From Gammaproteobacteria bacterium (GTDB lineage: Bacteria > Pseudomonadota > Gammaproteobacteria > DAOVJZ01), in NCBI GenBank assembly GCA_029882995.1, contig JAOUJV010000016.1, forward strand, positions 1 to 35,035: a stretch of 35,035 bases of DNA. Direction: 5' to 3'. Shown one piece after another: positions 12,508 to 20,849 of this stretch. Under the pieces are notes generated by a model that made no database searches, had not been told where the DNA came from, and saw nothing but the letters and a program-made list of their open reading frames with translations. Position 1 is the first letter of the stretch. Each line of letters opens with the position of its first letter. Position numbers and translations under genes: made by a program.

Positions 12508-14253
12508 ATGAAAAACCTGGTTGAATTTTTAGGAAGTAAAGGAAGCATCCGCCGCCGGATGATGGTGGTTATGATCATGGCTAATATCTTTATTGCCATG
12601 ATTGCTGTTTGGGGATATTTAAAAAACAGTTATTATCTGGAAACGCTGAGTGATATTAATTCAACTCGGCAACTGTTTTTTGAAACTGACCATCTGGTTG
12701 AAGATTTATATGAATTGCGTTTGCTATTTTTGCGCGCAAAAGACAAGCAGGATTTCTCTTCAGCCGTTTCCGATTTTCTTGTAGAACACGAACAACATCT
12801 TTCTGTCTTGCGAGAAGGAGTCAAATTATATGATCGCCATAACCATGAACATTCAACACAGATAAATCAGGTATGGAACAATATTGAACAATCCCATAAG
12901 CAGTTTGAATCAGAATTAAATAATATCCTGAATTATCACGGGCAGGAATTGCCTGAAACAATTGAGCAGTCCTTTGACAAGACTATTGTTGTGTACACAA
13001 CATCACTGATGGGTATGGATGCAGCTCTGAAAGCGCTGTCTGATCTTCATACCAATGAAATGCTGGCTGATTTCAAAATAACAATCTGGTTAATTAGTGT
13101 GTTTTTATTGATTGTCATACCTGTTTTAATGTTTTTTCCGGTGCTGGTCTCAAGGTTTGTTGTTATTCCACTGAATAATTTACAAAAGAATATGAAAAAC
13201 CTGATATCCGGTTCAGGCGATTTGAATAGCATGTTGCCTGAGGAGAAAGGTGAGGCCGGGGAAGTGGCGCATTTATATAATGACCTGATGATCAAATTAC
13301 GGGTTTCCCTGTTGCAAGTGCTGGAAGTATCCAGTTTATTAGGTGGTGCTTCACGCCAGTTGCATAAAAATGCCGAGCAAACACGTGTTGGTCTTGTCGG
13401 GCAGGAGACTGAGGTTAACGATGTTATTGCCAGCATGCAACGGGTCGAGAGCGAGGTAAATTCTATAGGTGATATCACAAAAATTGCTGCAGATATTTCT
13501 ACAGAAGCTCAGGCAAAGACCTCTGATGGTCAGGCGCTAATGAATAAAACGGTTGGTGTGGTTAAAAAACTGAATGAAGACTCAATTGAATCATCAGAAA
13601 AAATTGAGCGCGTAGTAGATAGTGCAAATCTGATTGGAACAGTAACCGGGGTTATTAATGAAATTGCAGAGCAAACCAATTTGCTTGCGCTGAATGCAGC
13701 AATTGAAGCTGCACGGGCTGGCGAACAAGGGAGAGGTTTTGCTGTTGTTGCTGATGAGGTCAGGAAACTGGCATCACGCACCCAGAAATCAGTCGGTGAA
13801 ATCAATGGCATTATCGAGGAATTAAAATCAAATATCAGTGATTCACAACAGGCAATGATGAATAATCAGGAGTCATCAAATGTTGCGTTGGAAGGGATTA
13901 ATGAAATGTCTATTTCATTACAGGGTATTGGCGATTCCAACAACAGGATTGCTGATATGAATCAGGAAATTGCGGATGCAATAACACGTCAGGTTGAACT
14001 GACCAGTAACATTAATCAAACCACTGTTAACCTGCAGTCAACAACGAAACAGGCCGAGAGCAATGCCATAGCCATGGAGAGCCTGAGTGACAAGCTGACC
14101 GAGTTGGTATCACGTCTTGATATTACAGTTGAAACATTCAATTTGCAGGAGCAGCTTGTTCAGATTGAACGGGACATGCTTGCCCAGGAAGGGGTTGCGA
14201 TCAGGGATGAAGCCACAGGAAACAAATCGGATGATGATGTCGAGCTTTTCTAA
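12508..14253 (+). CDS. Methyl-accepting chemotaxis protein (transmembrane chemoreceptor)
   Basis: Receptor that passes a periplasmic or membrane signal to a CheW/CheA array. From the ATG at 12508 (581 residues), TM1 is about residues 17-38 and a helical, charged periplasmic region of about 150 residues follows with no recognisable PAS or Cache motif, probably a four-helix bundle. TM2 is about 190-213 and a HAMP segment about 214-265. The long coiled-coil signalling domain has the conserved hairpin tip at residues 386-422, including [19 protein letters not shown]. The C-terminus lacks the NWETF-type pentapeptide. In-frame TTG (12487) and GTG (12499) starts are possible. No che genes lie nearby; the next gene starts 3 bases downstream. 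Confidence 0.93.
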   Translation: MKNLVEFLGSKGSIRRRMMVVMIMANIFIAMIAVWGYLKNSYYLETLSDINSTRQLFFETDHLVEDLYELRLLFLRAKDKQDFSSAVSDFLVEHEQHLSVLREGVKLYDRHNHEHSTQINQVWNNIEQSHKQFESELNNILNYHGQELPETIEQSFDKTIVVYTTSLMGMDAALKALSDLHTNEMLADFKITIWLISVFLLIVIPVLMFFPVLVSRFVVIPLNNLQKNMKNLISGSGDLNSMLPEEKGEAGEVAHLYNDLMIKLRVSLLQVLEVSSLLGGASRQLHKNAEQTRVGLVGQETEVNDVIASMQRVESEVNSIGDITKIAADISTEAQAKTSDGQALMNKTVGVVKKLNEDSIESSEKIERVVDSANLIGTVTGVINEIAEQTNLLALNAAIEAARAGEQGRGFAVVADEVRKLASRTQKSVGEINGIIEELKSNISDSQQAMMNNQESSNVALEGINEMSISLQGIGDSNNRIADMNQEIADAITRQVELTSNINQTTVNLQSTTKQAESNAIAMESLSDKLTELVSRLDITVETFNLQEQLVQIERDMLAQEGVAIRDEATGNKSDDDVELF

Positions 14254-14256
14254 CGC

Positions 14257-14658
14257 ATGATTAAAAACCTGTCAGGCTATGTATTAATTATTTTTCTTTT
14301 TATTTCAGGCTGTACTTTTCATCAGTTAGACAATTCAGGACAAAGTATCCAGCATGTTGTGATTGTCTGGTTTAAGTCGGACACATCAGAAGAAACGATT
14401 AAAACCATTATTGAAGAAACCCGTAGACTGAAACAGATCCCGGGCATTCTTGGTTTGAGTGTTGGACACTCTGTGCCAAGCCAACGCAAGATAGTTGATG
14501 ACAGCTTTGATATCGGAATTGTCATGCGTTTTCCGGATAAAACCACGATGGATCGTTATATCAACCATCCGCAACACATAGACTTCGTCAAAACATGGGT
14601 AAAACCACACATTAGAAAAATTATTGTGTATGATATTCTGGACACACATCCGGAGTAA
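14257..14658 (+). CDS. Lipoprotein with a stress-responsive alpha/beta-barrel (Dabb) domain
   Basis: A 133-residue predicted lipoprotein. Residues 1-18 are a hydrophobic signal ending in the lipobox I-S-G-C, with Cys19 as lipid anchor. The remainder begins H-V-V-I-V-W-F-K and contains the loosely conserved Dabb pattern (a single ferredoxin-like alpha/beta-barrel unit, usually dimeric), including a helix of E-E-T rich residues and the segment Y-I-N-H-P-Q-H. Soluble Dabb proteins are common, but an exported lipidated form is unusual. It lies 3 bases after the chemoreceptor and 5 before a permease gene, so the three look like one operon. The substrate is unknown. Confidence 0.75.
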   Translation: MIKNLSGYVLIIFLFISGCTFHQLDNSGQSIQHVVIVWFKSDTSEETIKTIIEETRRLKQIPGILGLSVGHSVPSQRKIVDDSFDIGIVMRFPDKTTMDRYINHPQHIDFVKTWVKPHIRKIIVYDILDTHPE

Positions 14659-14663
14659 CAGTT

Positions 14664-15422
14664 TTGGAAGACATTCTTATTTCGCCATTCCTGCTGGCAG
14701 CCATTTTCTTTTTTGTCGCATTCATCTATTCCATGGTAGGTCTGGGTGGAGGTTCATCCTATACCGCACTGATGGCAATAGTCGGCATGAACTATCTGGC
14801 GATTCCTCTCGTCAGTCTCATGCTGAATCTTTTTGTTACAACAATTGGCAGTTTTAATTACATCAGACGTGGACATGCTCGCTGGAACCTGATCCTGCCA
14901 TTTGTACTTTCATCTATCCCGGCGGCATTTGTGGGTGGCTCCCTGCAATTACCAAAAGAAATGTTCTACTGGGTGTTACTGGCATCACTCGTTTTTGTCG
15001 CATTGCGTATTTATTTCTGGGATAGCCTGTCGCTAAAAATATCCCTGAGCCGGAAAAATCAATTAATTATATCTATCCTCAGTGGTGCAATACTGGGTTT
15101 GATTGCCGGTATTGCGGGTATTGGTGGTGGCGTTTATCTTGTGCCACTGATTATTTTGTTCGGGTTAGGCACCGAAAAAGAAGCGGCAGCCTGCGGAACC
15201 ATATTTATCTGGTTGACTTCCTGTTCAGGACTGATAGCACGTCTACAATTTAATGCGATAGATGTCGGTGATTATACCCCGCTGATTGTAGCTGTTCTTG
15301 CTGGTGGATTTGCTGGGTCATGGCTGGGTTCATCACGCTTGTCACCACGAACCATGCAAAAAGTGCTGGGTTTGATTGTTCTGATAGCTATCGGTTTTTT
15401 GATAAGGAAATTGGTGTTTTAG
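14664..15422 (+). CDS. TauE/SafE family permease (probable anion or sulfur-compound exporter)
   Basis: Integral membrane protein of 252 residues with about eight hydrophobic segments. The two inverted-repeat signature motifs of the family are present: S-M-V-G-L-G-G-G-S near residue 22 and G-I-A-G-I-G-G-G-V-Y near residue 151. Characterised members move sulfite, sulfoacetate or similar organic anions; the substrate here cannot be told. The start is TTG, supported by GGAG at 14652-14655 with 8-base spacing and by the 5-base gap to the preceding gene. Probably cotranscribed with the chemoreceptor and lipoprotein genes. Confidence 0.88.
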   Translation: MEDILISPFLLAAIFFFVAFIYSMVGLGGGSSYTALMAIVGMNYLAIPLVSLMLNLFVTTIGSFNYIRRGHARWNLILPFVLSSIPAAFVGGSLQLPKEMFYWVLLASLVFVALRIYFWDSLSLKISLSRKNQLIISILSGAILGLIAGIAGIGGGVYLVPLIILFGLGTEKEAAACGTIFIWLTSCSGLIARLQFNAIDVGDYTPLIVAVLAGGFAGSWLGSSRLSPRTMQKVLGLIVLIAIGFLIRKLVF

Positions 15423-15447
15423 CATATTGTTTTGAAGAGAGTGTTGC

Positions 15448-15891
15448 ATGGGTTTTTTAAAAAATCTGTTTGGCAAAAAAGAAAAGTTATCTGGTGATGA
15501 GTTACCAAAAAATCTGTACATGGGTAACACTCGACTGGATTTATTGTGTATTTCATTCCAGTTGTTTGATCATGAACAGATGCGAAAGCTGGATGAAGAT
15601 ACCATGATGTCTTTTGCCGAAAAGTTGATACCTGATATTTCAGAGTGCAGGAGAAGAGATTTGCAAATTACCTATGCAAAAGATCATGAAGAGGCGGTGG
15701 CGAATACAGCATGGATTAAAAGTAATGCAGTCGCTAAACATGGTTCTGTCTTTTTCGGTGAAATGGGTTTTCGTCATGAAAATATGGGTGTGGTCTTTGC
15801 GCTCTCGCTGGTCGTTTATGGCGGGCAAAAAGATACTTTTACCATTATGCACAAGCCCATTCAGTGGGCGACTACATTCAAGGTCAAATAA
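15448..15891 (+). CDS. Hypothetical protein, 147 residues
   Basis: Not recognised. It is a soluble-looking protein with a basic, glycine-containing N-terminus (G-F-L-K-N-L-F-G-K-K-E-K) of the kind found on small peripheral membrane proteins. A mixed alpha/beta body follows, with C-R-R-R-D-L-Q-I-T-Y in the middle and a C-terminal beta-rich part (V-V-F-A-L-S-L-V-V-Y-G-G). A purine-rich GAAGAGAG (15434-15441) precedes the ATG, and base use resembles the neighbours, so it is likely a real gene. It is 25 bases after the permease gene and may belong to that operon. Confidence 0.7.
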   Translation: MGFLKNLFGKKEKLSGDELPKNLYMGNTRLDLLCISFQLFDHEQMRKLDEDTMMSFAEKLIPDISECRRRDLQITYAKDHEEAVANTAWIKSNAVAKHGSVFFGEMGFRHENMGVVFALSLVVYGGQKDTFTIMHKPIQWATTFKVK

Positions 15892-15964
15892 TTCCCTGTT
15901 ATCATTTCCGGTGATCGATTAAAATTCACCGGTATTTTGAATTATCTGCCCGGAGTTATTCCCT

Positions 15965-16165
15965 GTGAGTATTGAAGAATTTGAGAGTATTTCCATCACC
16001 CTTGGGGTAGGGGGATTGATCCTGTATATGATGTTTATCATGTACAAGCTGGGGAAGGAATCCAAGGCCGGTAAATTCGGGATGTTTATTATATTTTTGG
16101 CATTAGGTCTGGGTATATTTGGTTTTGTCGCCAAGACCATCATCGTTGAGATGATGAAACAGTAA
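15965..16165 (+). CDS. Small two-segment membrane protein, DUF2788-like
   Basis: A 66-residue protein with two predicted membrane helices (about residues 12-28 and 38-60) joined by a short basic loop, K-L-G-K-E-S-K-A-G-K-F-G. This arrangement and loop resemble the DUF2788 family of small proteobacterial membrane proteins, whose function is unknown; the assignment is from memory. It starts with GTG, preceded by GGAG at 15952-15955 with 9-base spacing. Its stop codon is 1 base from the stop codon of the convergent SIMPL gene. Confidence 0.75.
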   Translation: MSIEEFESISITLGVGGLILYMMFIMYKLGKESKAGKFGMFIIFLALGLGIFGFVAKTIIVEMMKQ

Positions 16166-16166
16166 T

Positions 16167-16853
16167 TTAATCTATTAATTCGATCGTTCCTGACACAGTC
16201 ACCTTGATTTCTGTCGTTCCGCTTTTCATGGCCGGAGAAGGCATCATTGAACTGGTACGCATCTCGGTCATCATCACAGGTGTATATCCTGCCGGTGTGG
16301 TATTAACAGAGACGTTCACCAGCTTGTATGATTTTGCACTCATGTTCTTCTGAATAAGCAATGCTCTGGCCTTGAATGCAGACAGTGCGTCTGAAATCAA
16401 TTTGTCTTCACTGTTCTTTCTTAACTCGGGAGAAACAATGAACTGTACAGTCTTCATTTGCAGTCTGGTTTGAAGATGACCGATGAGTGTACTCAGCGCC
16501 TCAATATCACTGCTTTCCAGAATGAGGGACTGTTGACCAACCCAGTGCTGGAAAACCGACTTTTGGTAGGCGGTGTGAATGGTGTAGTTGCCGGTACTGG
16601 TTTTGATGTTTTTATGTGGCTGAACAAATTGTACTGCCCAGGTCATATCAGTATTGATTTGTTTTGCAACAACTGCCGGATCCTTGTTTTCTGCCTGTGC
16701 CGAAAGTTGCACCTGCATGCGGTTATTATTGACCTCTTCCGAGGCCTCTGCCTGCAGATTGATACGGTTATACTGTGATTGTTCAGTTACTGCGAAAAGC
16801 GTGCCCGCATACAGGCCGAGCAGGGGAACCAGTAATAGCCTCATGAATCTCAT
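16167..16853 (-). CDS. Periplasmic SIMPL-domain (DUF541) protein
   Basis: Exported protein of 228 residues. The signal peptide (M-R-F-M-R-L-L-L-V-P-L-L-G-L-Y-A-G-T-L-F-A) ends near residue 21. The mature part has the alternating beta/helix pattern of SIMPL proteins, with an N-terminal V-Q-L-S-A strand, a central helical ALSAFKARAL segment and a final I-K-V-T-V-S-G-T-I strand. The second of two nearby ATGs is chosen: AAGGAG (16860-16865 on the minus strand) abuts the first ATG (16859) but is 6 bases from this one. The same motif overlaps the stop codon of the upstream Smr gene, so the pair is probably translationally coupled. Function is unknown for most of the family. Confidence 0.82.
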   Translation of the reverse strand: MRFMRLLLVPLLGLYAGTLFAVTEQSQYNRINLQAEASEEVNNNRMQVQLSAQAENKDPAVVAKQINTDMTWAVQFVQPHKNIKTSTGNYTIHTAYQKSVFQHWVGQQSLILESSDIEALSTLIGHLQTRLQMKTVQFIVSPELRKNSEDKLISDALSAFKARALLIQKNMSAKSYKLVNVSVNTTPAGYTPVMMTEMRTSSMMPSPAMKSGTTEIKVTVSGTIELID

Positions 16854-16863
16854 ATTCATCTCC

Positions 16864-17406
16864 TTAACGTATTTTCAATAATACATAAACTGCACCGGTA
16901 CCACCATCGACAGGTCGGGCAGAACAAAAGGCCAACACTTCGTCTCGTTGCCGTAGCCAGTTATTGACCTTGTTTTTCAGAACCGGTCTCTGATTTTTGG
17001 AGCGAAAACCCTTGCCGTGCACAATGCGTATACAACGCATTCTGCGACCAAGCGAATGATGTAAAAATTCAGTGAGTGCAACGCGTGCCATATTGGCCGT
17101 TTGTCCATGCAGATCCAGTTCAGCTTCAACCGGAAACTGTCCGCGACGCAGTTTGCGCATGACACTGTGTTGCAGACCGGAACGGGAAAACATGATTTCT
17201 TCGCCGGTTTCTACCTCGGATGCGTCAAAATCATCAGATAACAGATCATCCATTATCATTTGCTCATCGCGCAGTCGCTGACGCGGTACAGGCCCGGGTC
17301 TGTTCCTTCTGAGCGGTATTTTGTCCTGACGCAAAGGCCGCGTATGCTTCATCGCATCGCGAAATAACTGGACATCTTCATCAGAGACTTTTTTATTTTT
17401 AGTCAT
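16864..17406 (-). CDS. Smr-domain protein (SmrA/YdaL-like putative endonuclease)
   Basis: A 180-residue protein with an N-terminal extension typical of proteobacterial stand-alone Smr proteins. The C-terminal Smr domain (about residues 95-180) shows the family motifs L-D-L-H-G-Q-T, I-V-H-G-K-G-F-R-S and G-G-T-G-A-V-Y-V-L-L. It looks closer to E. coli SmrA (YdaL) than SmrB, notably in F-S-R-S-G-L-Q-H-S-V. Smr domains are nucleases; SmrB-type members cut mRNA at collided ribosomes. Divergent from surE, upstream of the SIMPL gene. The start lacks a Shine-Dalgarno sequence and is only 10 bases from a perfect TATAAT, suggesting a near-leaderless mRNA. Confidence 0.88.
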   Translation of the reverse strand: MTKNKKVSDEDVQLFRDAMKHTRPLRQDKIPLRRNRPGPVPRQRLRDEQMIMDDLLSDDFDASEVETGEEIMFSRSGLQHSVMRKLRRGQFPVEAELDLHGQTANMARVALTEFLHHSLGRRMRCIRIVHGKGFRSKNQRPVLKNKVNNWLRQRDEVLAFCSARPVDGGTGAVYVLLKIR

Positions 17407-17416
17407 AACGTCTGTT

Positions 17417-17445
17417 ATTATACTGGCACTGGAAACAAGGGATAA
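17417..17445 (-). promoter_or_regulatory. Predicted promoter of the Smr-SIMPL gene pair
   Basis: On the minus strand, TATAAT (17422 to 17417) is a perfect -10 with TTATCC 17 bases upstream (17445 to 17440) as a weak -35. Transcription would start around 17410, leaving a 4-5 base leader before the Smr ATG at 17406. Confidence 0.5.
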
Positions 17446-17451
17446 ATAACG

Positions 17452-17480
17452 TTGGATATATGATCAGTTTACAGTATAGT
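17452..17480 (+). promoter_or_regulatory. Predicted promoter of surE
   Basis: TTGGAT (17452-17457), a 17-base spacer and TATAGT (17475-17480) form a plausible sigma-70 promoter. The predicted start is near 17487, giving a leader of about 45 bases before surE. It lies in the divergent 125-bp gap with the Smr gene. Confidence 0.4.
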
Positions 17481-17531
17481 GTTGTTTGCAGGGTGTTGAA
17501 ATCTAATCTTTTTTAATTTTGTTGGTCCCGT

Positions 17532-18284
17532 ATGAAAATATTGATCAGCAATGATGATGGCTACCAGGCGCCTGGCATTGTGTGCCTGGCTGATGCGCTT
17601 TCCTCTATTGCCGACATTACCGTAGTAGCTCCTGATCGTAATCGCAGCGGAGCCAGTAATTCTCTTACTCTGGATAATCCTATTCGTGCTGTTTACACAG
17701 AAAATGGTGTTATCAGTGTGGATGGAACACCGACAGATTGTGTACATCTCGCCATTACCGGTTTACTGAAAGAAGAACCTGATATGGTTGTGTCCGGCAT
17801 TAACGCAGGCGCCAATCTGGGCGATGATGTTCTTTATTCCGGCACAGTGGCTGCTGCCATGGAGGGACGTTTTCTTGGGTTGCCAGCCATAGCGGTCTCA
17901 ATGGTAGGTGACAGTATTGAGCATTATGAGACAGCCGCACGTGTAATAGTGGATGTCGTGCAGCGCTTGCATCATGAACCATTACCGGCAGATACTATAT
18001 TAAATATAAATGTACCTGATATCCCCTGGGAACAGATTCAGGGTCTGGAAGTAACCCGTTTGGGACACAGACATAAATCAGAGCCGGTAATAAAAATGGA
18101 AGACCCGCGCGGTCGTGATATATACTGGGTTGGTCCACCGGGGGGAGAACAGGATGCAGGGCCGGGAACGGATTTCCACGCGGTTAATAATAATAAAGTA
18201 TCTATAACACCTATTCAGATTGACCTGACCTGTTACAAGGCGATCGATCAGGTTAGCGAATGGGTCAAGGGTATGAATGCTTAA
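17532..18284 (+). CDS. surE: 5'/3'-nucleotidase SurE
   Basis: Metal-dependent phosphatase acting on nucleoside monophosphates and short polyphosphate, linked to stationary-phase survival. The metal ligands of the family, Asp8, Asp9, Ser39 and Asn91, are at exactly these positions (S-N-D-D-G, R-S-G, G-I-N-A-G-A-N). It has 250 residues. It overlaps pcm by 8 bases, in the conserved surE-pcm-nlpD-rpoS order. The start has no good ribosome-binding site. Confidence 0.97.
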   Translation: MKILISNDDGYQAPGIVCLADALSSIADITVVAPDRNRSGASNSLTLDNPIRAVYTENGVISVDGTPTDCVHLAITGLLKEEPDMVVSGINAGANLGDDVLYSGTVAAAMEGRFLGLPAIAVSMVGDSIEHYETAARVIVDVVQRLHHEPLPADTILNINVPDIPWEQIQGLEVTRLGHRHKSEPVIKMEDPRGRDIYWVGPPGGEQDAGPGTDFHAVNNNKVSITPIQIDLTCYKAIDQVSEWVKGMNA

Positions 18285-18960
18285 AGCAACCAATATGACA
18301 GTAAATCATCGCGGCATCGGTATGACATCACAGCGTACACGTGATCGGCTGGTCAATCGTTTGCGCGATGAAGGTATTAAAAACACATCAGTTCTGCAGG
18401 CAGTACGCGATGTCCCGCGACACCTGTTTGTCGATGAAGCACTGGCAAGTCGTGCTTATGAAGATACAGCCCTTCCCATCGGACATGGTCAGACGATTTC
18501 ACAACCCTTTATTGTTGCCAGAATGACAGAGGCATTATTGTCAGGTGGTATTCAGATAAAGAAAGTGCTGGAGGTAGGAACCGGTTCCGGTTATCAGGCA
18601 GCGATTCTTGCCCAGCTGGTCGAAAAGGTATTCAGTGTTGAGCGTATTGAGCCATTACTGCAGCAGGCGCGTGAAAGGTTTTTCAAGCTTGGGGTGCGCA
18701 ACATTCGACTGAAACACAGTGATGGCTCATGGGGCTGGCCTGATTATGCTCCCTATGATGGCATTATTGTAACAGCGGCACCGGAAGCAGTACCCAATGA
18801 TCTGCTTGAACAACTTGCTTTGGGTGGACGTCTGGTAATCCCGGTAGGGGCATCCGGCGGGGTACAGATACTCAAAATGTATACTCGCACTAATGATGGT
18901 TATGAGATAGAAGAACTCAACGCGGTCAGTTTTGTCCCAATGATAAAAGGCGGTGTGTGA
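18277..18960 (+). CDS. pcm: Protein-L-isoaspartate O-methyltransferase
   Basis: Repairs damaged proteins by methylating L-isoaspartyl residues with S-adenosylmethionine. The SAM-binding motif [11 protein letters not shown] follows the substrate-side signature [17 protein letters not shown] at 18267-18270 supports the ATG at 18277, which gives 227 residues. E. coli Pcm (208) would align from the internal ATG at 18322, so the first 15 residues are an extension or the start is later. It overlaps surE by 8 bases. Confidence 0.95.
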   Translation: MLKATNMTVNHRGIGMTSQRTRDRLVNRLRDEGIKNTSVLQAVRDVPRHLFVDEALASRAYEDTALPIGHGQTISQPFIVARMTEALLSGGIQIKKVLEVGTGSGYQAAILAQLVEKVFSVERIEPLLQQARERFFKLGVRNIRLKHSDGSWGWPDYAPYDGIIVTAAPEAVPNDLLEQLALGGRLVIPVGASGGVQILKMYTRTNDGYEIEELNAVSFVPMIKGGV

Positions 18961-18967
18961 CCACATA

Positions 18968-19747
18968 ATGATCATTTTGAGGGTAGTTCTACTTTCATTA
19001 ATATCTGTCATTCTTGTTTCCTGCAGCGGCAACTCAACTGTTGCTCCTGTCACCAGTCGTAGTTCAGAGACATCCCAACCTACTATTGTCGTTTCCGGAA
19101 AATCGGGACAGTACATTGTTCAGAAAGGGGATACGCTTTATTCAATCGCATGGCAGCACGGACATGATTACAAAACGGTTGCCCGATGGAACGAGATTCG
19201 CCCCCCATACCGCCTGTTTGCAGGTCAGAAATTGCGCCTTACTCCACCAGCTCAAAAGGCAGCCAGAGCTGAGAAGCAGGTCACAATACCGGATAAAAAA
19301 CAGGTTAAAAACACTAATAAGAAGACAGATACAGCCGCTAAACAAGAGAGAACATACAGTAAATCGGCAAAGCTTGTCTGGCACTGGCCGGTCGATGGAA
19401 AGATCATTCAGCGATACTCATCGCGGCAACCAGGTAAAAAAGGAATTGTGTTTGGTGGTAAAAGCGGACAACCGGTTTATGCAACAACAAATGGAAAAGT
19501 TGTTTACAGTGGCAGTGGTCTAGTAGGATATGGGAAATTGATCATTATTAAACACAATGAAAAATTTCTTAGTGCTTACGGACACAATAAAACATTACTG
19601 GTAAAAGAAGGTGACCGTGTGAAATCAGGACAACGTATTGCAGAGATGGGACAAAGCGGTGCGGATCGTGTTATGTTACACTTCGAAATAAGACGTGACG
19701 GAAGACCGGTGAATCCTTTATTATATTTACCGAAACAAAAATCCTAA
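18968..19747 (+). CDS. nlpD: NlpD-type murein hydrolase activator lipoprotein
   Basis: Outer-membrane lipoprotein that activates a cell-wall amidase (AmiC in E. coli) at the division site. A signal sequence ends in the lipobox V-S-C. A LysM peptidoglycan-binding domain follows ([10 protein letters not shown] onward), then a basic linker and a C-terminal LytM/M23 domain with [13 protein letters not shown]. The zinc site is degenerate: the H-x3-D motif is replaced by V-F-G-G-K and the usual H-x-H by M-L-H-F-E, as in E. coli NlpD, so it should regulate rather than cut. An in-frame GTG at 18953, overlapping the pcm stop, is an alternative start; neither has a well-spaced ribosome-binding site. 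Confidence 0.93.
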   Translation: MIILRVVLLSLISVILVSCSGNSTVAPVTSRSSETSQPTIVVSGKSGQYIVQKGDTLYSIAWQHGHDYKTVARWNEIRPPYRLFAGQKLRLTPPAQKAARAEKQVTIPDKKQVKNTNKKTDTAAKQERTYSKSAKLVWHWPVDGKIIQRYSSRQPGKKGIVFGGKSGQPVYATTNGKVVYSGSGLVGYGKLIIIKHNEKFLSAYGHNKTLLVKEGDRVKSGQRIAEMGQSGADRVMLHFEIRRDGRPVNPLLYLPKQKS

Positions 19748-19750
19748 CTA

Positions 19751-19770
19751 CCAATGGAGGAAATCCATGG
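19751..19770 (+). promoter_or_regulatory. Hairpin over the rpoS ribosome-binding site and start codon
   Basis: The Shine-Dalgarno GGAGG (19756-19760) and the ATG (19767) are inside a short inverted repeat: CC, bulged A, ATGGA, loop GGAAA, TCCAT, GG. The stem is 7 bp with one bulge. It could lower rpoS translation, though a stem this short may arise by chance. Confidence 0.35.
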
Positions 19771-20801
19771 CGGCTCGTAAAAAAACAACAACGAGGAAGA
19801 AGAGAGCCAGGAAGGCAGAAGCAGAGTTAGCGGTACTGGGCGGTGATGCACATGACGAGGAAGTAAAAGACGAAGATGAGTCTTTTCTTGATGATGATGC
19901 AATAACCGAGGAAGACGAGGAAGAGGAAGAGGAGAAAGCCTCATACTCTCCCGGTGAAGTTCCCAGTAGCCAAATGGACGCCACTCGCCTGTACTTGAGC
20001 GAGATAGGTTTTTCACCTCTTCTTACCAGTGAAGAAGAAGTGAAGTATGCGCGTATGGCCCAGCGTGGTATTGAAGAAGGCCGCAAGCGCATGATTGAAA
20101 GTAATTTGCGTCTGGTAGTAAAAATCGCACGCCGTTATATGAATCGTGGACTGGCATTACTGGATCTGATCGAGGAAGGCAATCTGGGTCTGATTCATGC
20201 AGTTGAGAAATTTGATCCCGAGCGCGGCTTCCGGTTTTCAACCTATGCAACATGGTGGATTCGCCAAACGATTGAGCGTGCCATCATGAACCAGACACGT
20301 ACCATTCGATTACCGATCCATGTAGTGAAAGAAATCAATGTTTACTTGCGTGCGGCACGTCAGCTGTCCCAAAAACTGGATCACGATCCGACTCACGAGG
20401 AAGTGGCCGAGTTGCTGGACAAGCCGATTTCTGAAGTGAAGCGCATGCTGGGGCTGAATGAACGCATTACCTCGGTTGATTCCCCTTTAAGTAAGGATGC
20501 GGATAAATCGATCCTTGATGCCATACCGGATGAAAATAATATCGATCCGGCAACTGCACTACAGGACGAAACGGTCAAGGCCAATCTGGATGAGTGGCTG
20601 GCGAAGTTGTCAGACAAACAGCGTGAAGTAGTGGAACGCCGGTTTGGTCTGCATGGCCATGAGATCTCCACACTGGAGGAAGTCGGTAACGAGATCGGGG
20701 TAACCCGGGAACGTGTGCGTCAGATCCAGGTAGAGGCGCTCAGGCGCTTACGCGAGATTCTGGAAGAGGATGGTTATTCTCTGGATGCCTTGTTCAAGTA
20801 A
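19767..20801 (+). CDS. rpoS: RNA polymerase sigma factor RpoS (sigma-38)
   Basis: Master sigma factor for stationary phase and general stress. Region 1.2 begins [12 protein letters not shown]. Regions 2.1-2.4 include [12 protein letters not shown] and [14 protein letters not shown]. Region 4.2 ends with [13 protein letters not shown], and the tail Y-S-L-D-A-L-F-K matches RpoS rather than RpoD. It is 344 residues long, slightly longer than E. coli (330), owing to an unusual N-terminus: a Lys/Arg-rich stretch (residues 4-16) followed by a very acidic one (about 30-56). The ribosome-binding site GGAGG has 6-base spacing. It follows nlpD by 19 bases and ends at a strong terminator. Confidence 0.97.
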   Translation: MAARKKTTTRKKRARKAEAELAVLGGDAHDEEVKDEDESFLDDDAITEEDEEEEEEKASYSPGEVPSSQMDATRLYLSEIGFSPLLTSEEEVKYARMAQRGIEEGRKRMIESNLRLVVKIARRYMNRGLALLDLIEEGNLGLIHAVEKFDPERGFRFSTYATWWIRQTIERAIMNQTRTIRLPIHVVKEINVYLRAARQLSQKLDHDPTHEEVAELLDKPISEVKRMLGLNERITSVDSPLSKDADKSILDAIPDENNIDPATALQDETVKANLDEWLAKLSDKQREVVERRFGLHGHEISTLEEVGNEIGVTRERVRQIQVEALRRLREILEEDGYSLDALFK

Positions 20802-20822
20802 AAATTAGTTAGATGCTCCATC

Positions 20823-20849
20823 AGGCCCGCTTTAAAGTGGGCCTTTTTT
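20823..20849 (+). terminator. Rho-independent terminator after rpoS
   Basis: The stem AGGCCCGCTTT pairs with AAAGTGGGCCT (one G-T wobble, with the central A/T pairs acting as loop) and is followed by a run of six T. It lies 21 bases after the rpoS stop and just past the stop of the convergent minus-strand gene. Confidence 0.9.

Noticed and set aside
13047-13478. 143-codon minus-strand ORF inside the chemoreceptor gene
   Set aside because: Shadow of the coiled-coil coding frame; no supporting signals.
18953-18967. GTG start for nlpD overlapping pcm
   Set aside because: Possible, but the AAAGG before it is only 2 bases away; the ATG at 18968 gives an equally good signal peptide. Kept only as an alternative.
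19748-20092. Serine-rich minus-strand ORFs opposite the 5' end of rpoS
   Set aside because: Their composition is simply the complement of the GAA/GAG-rich acidic region of rpoS.
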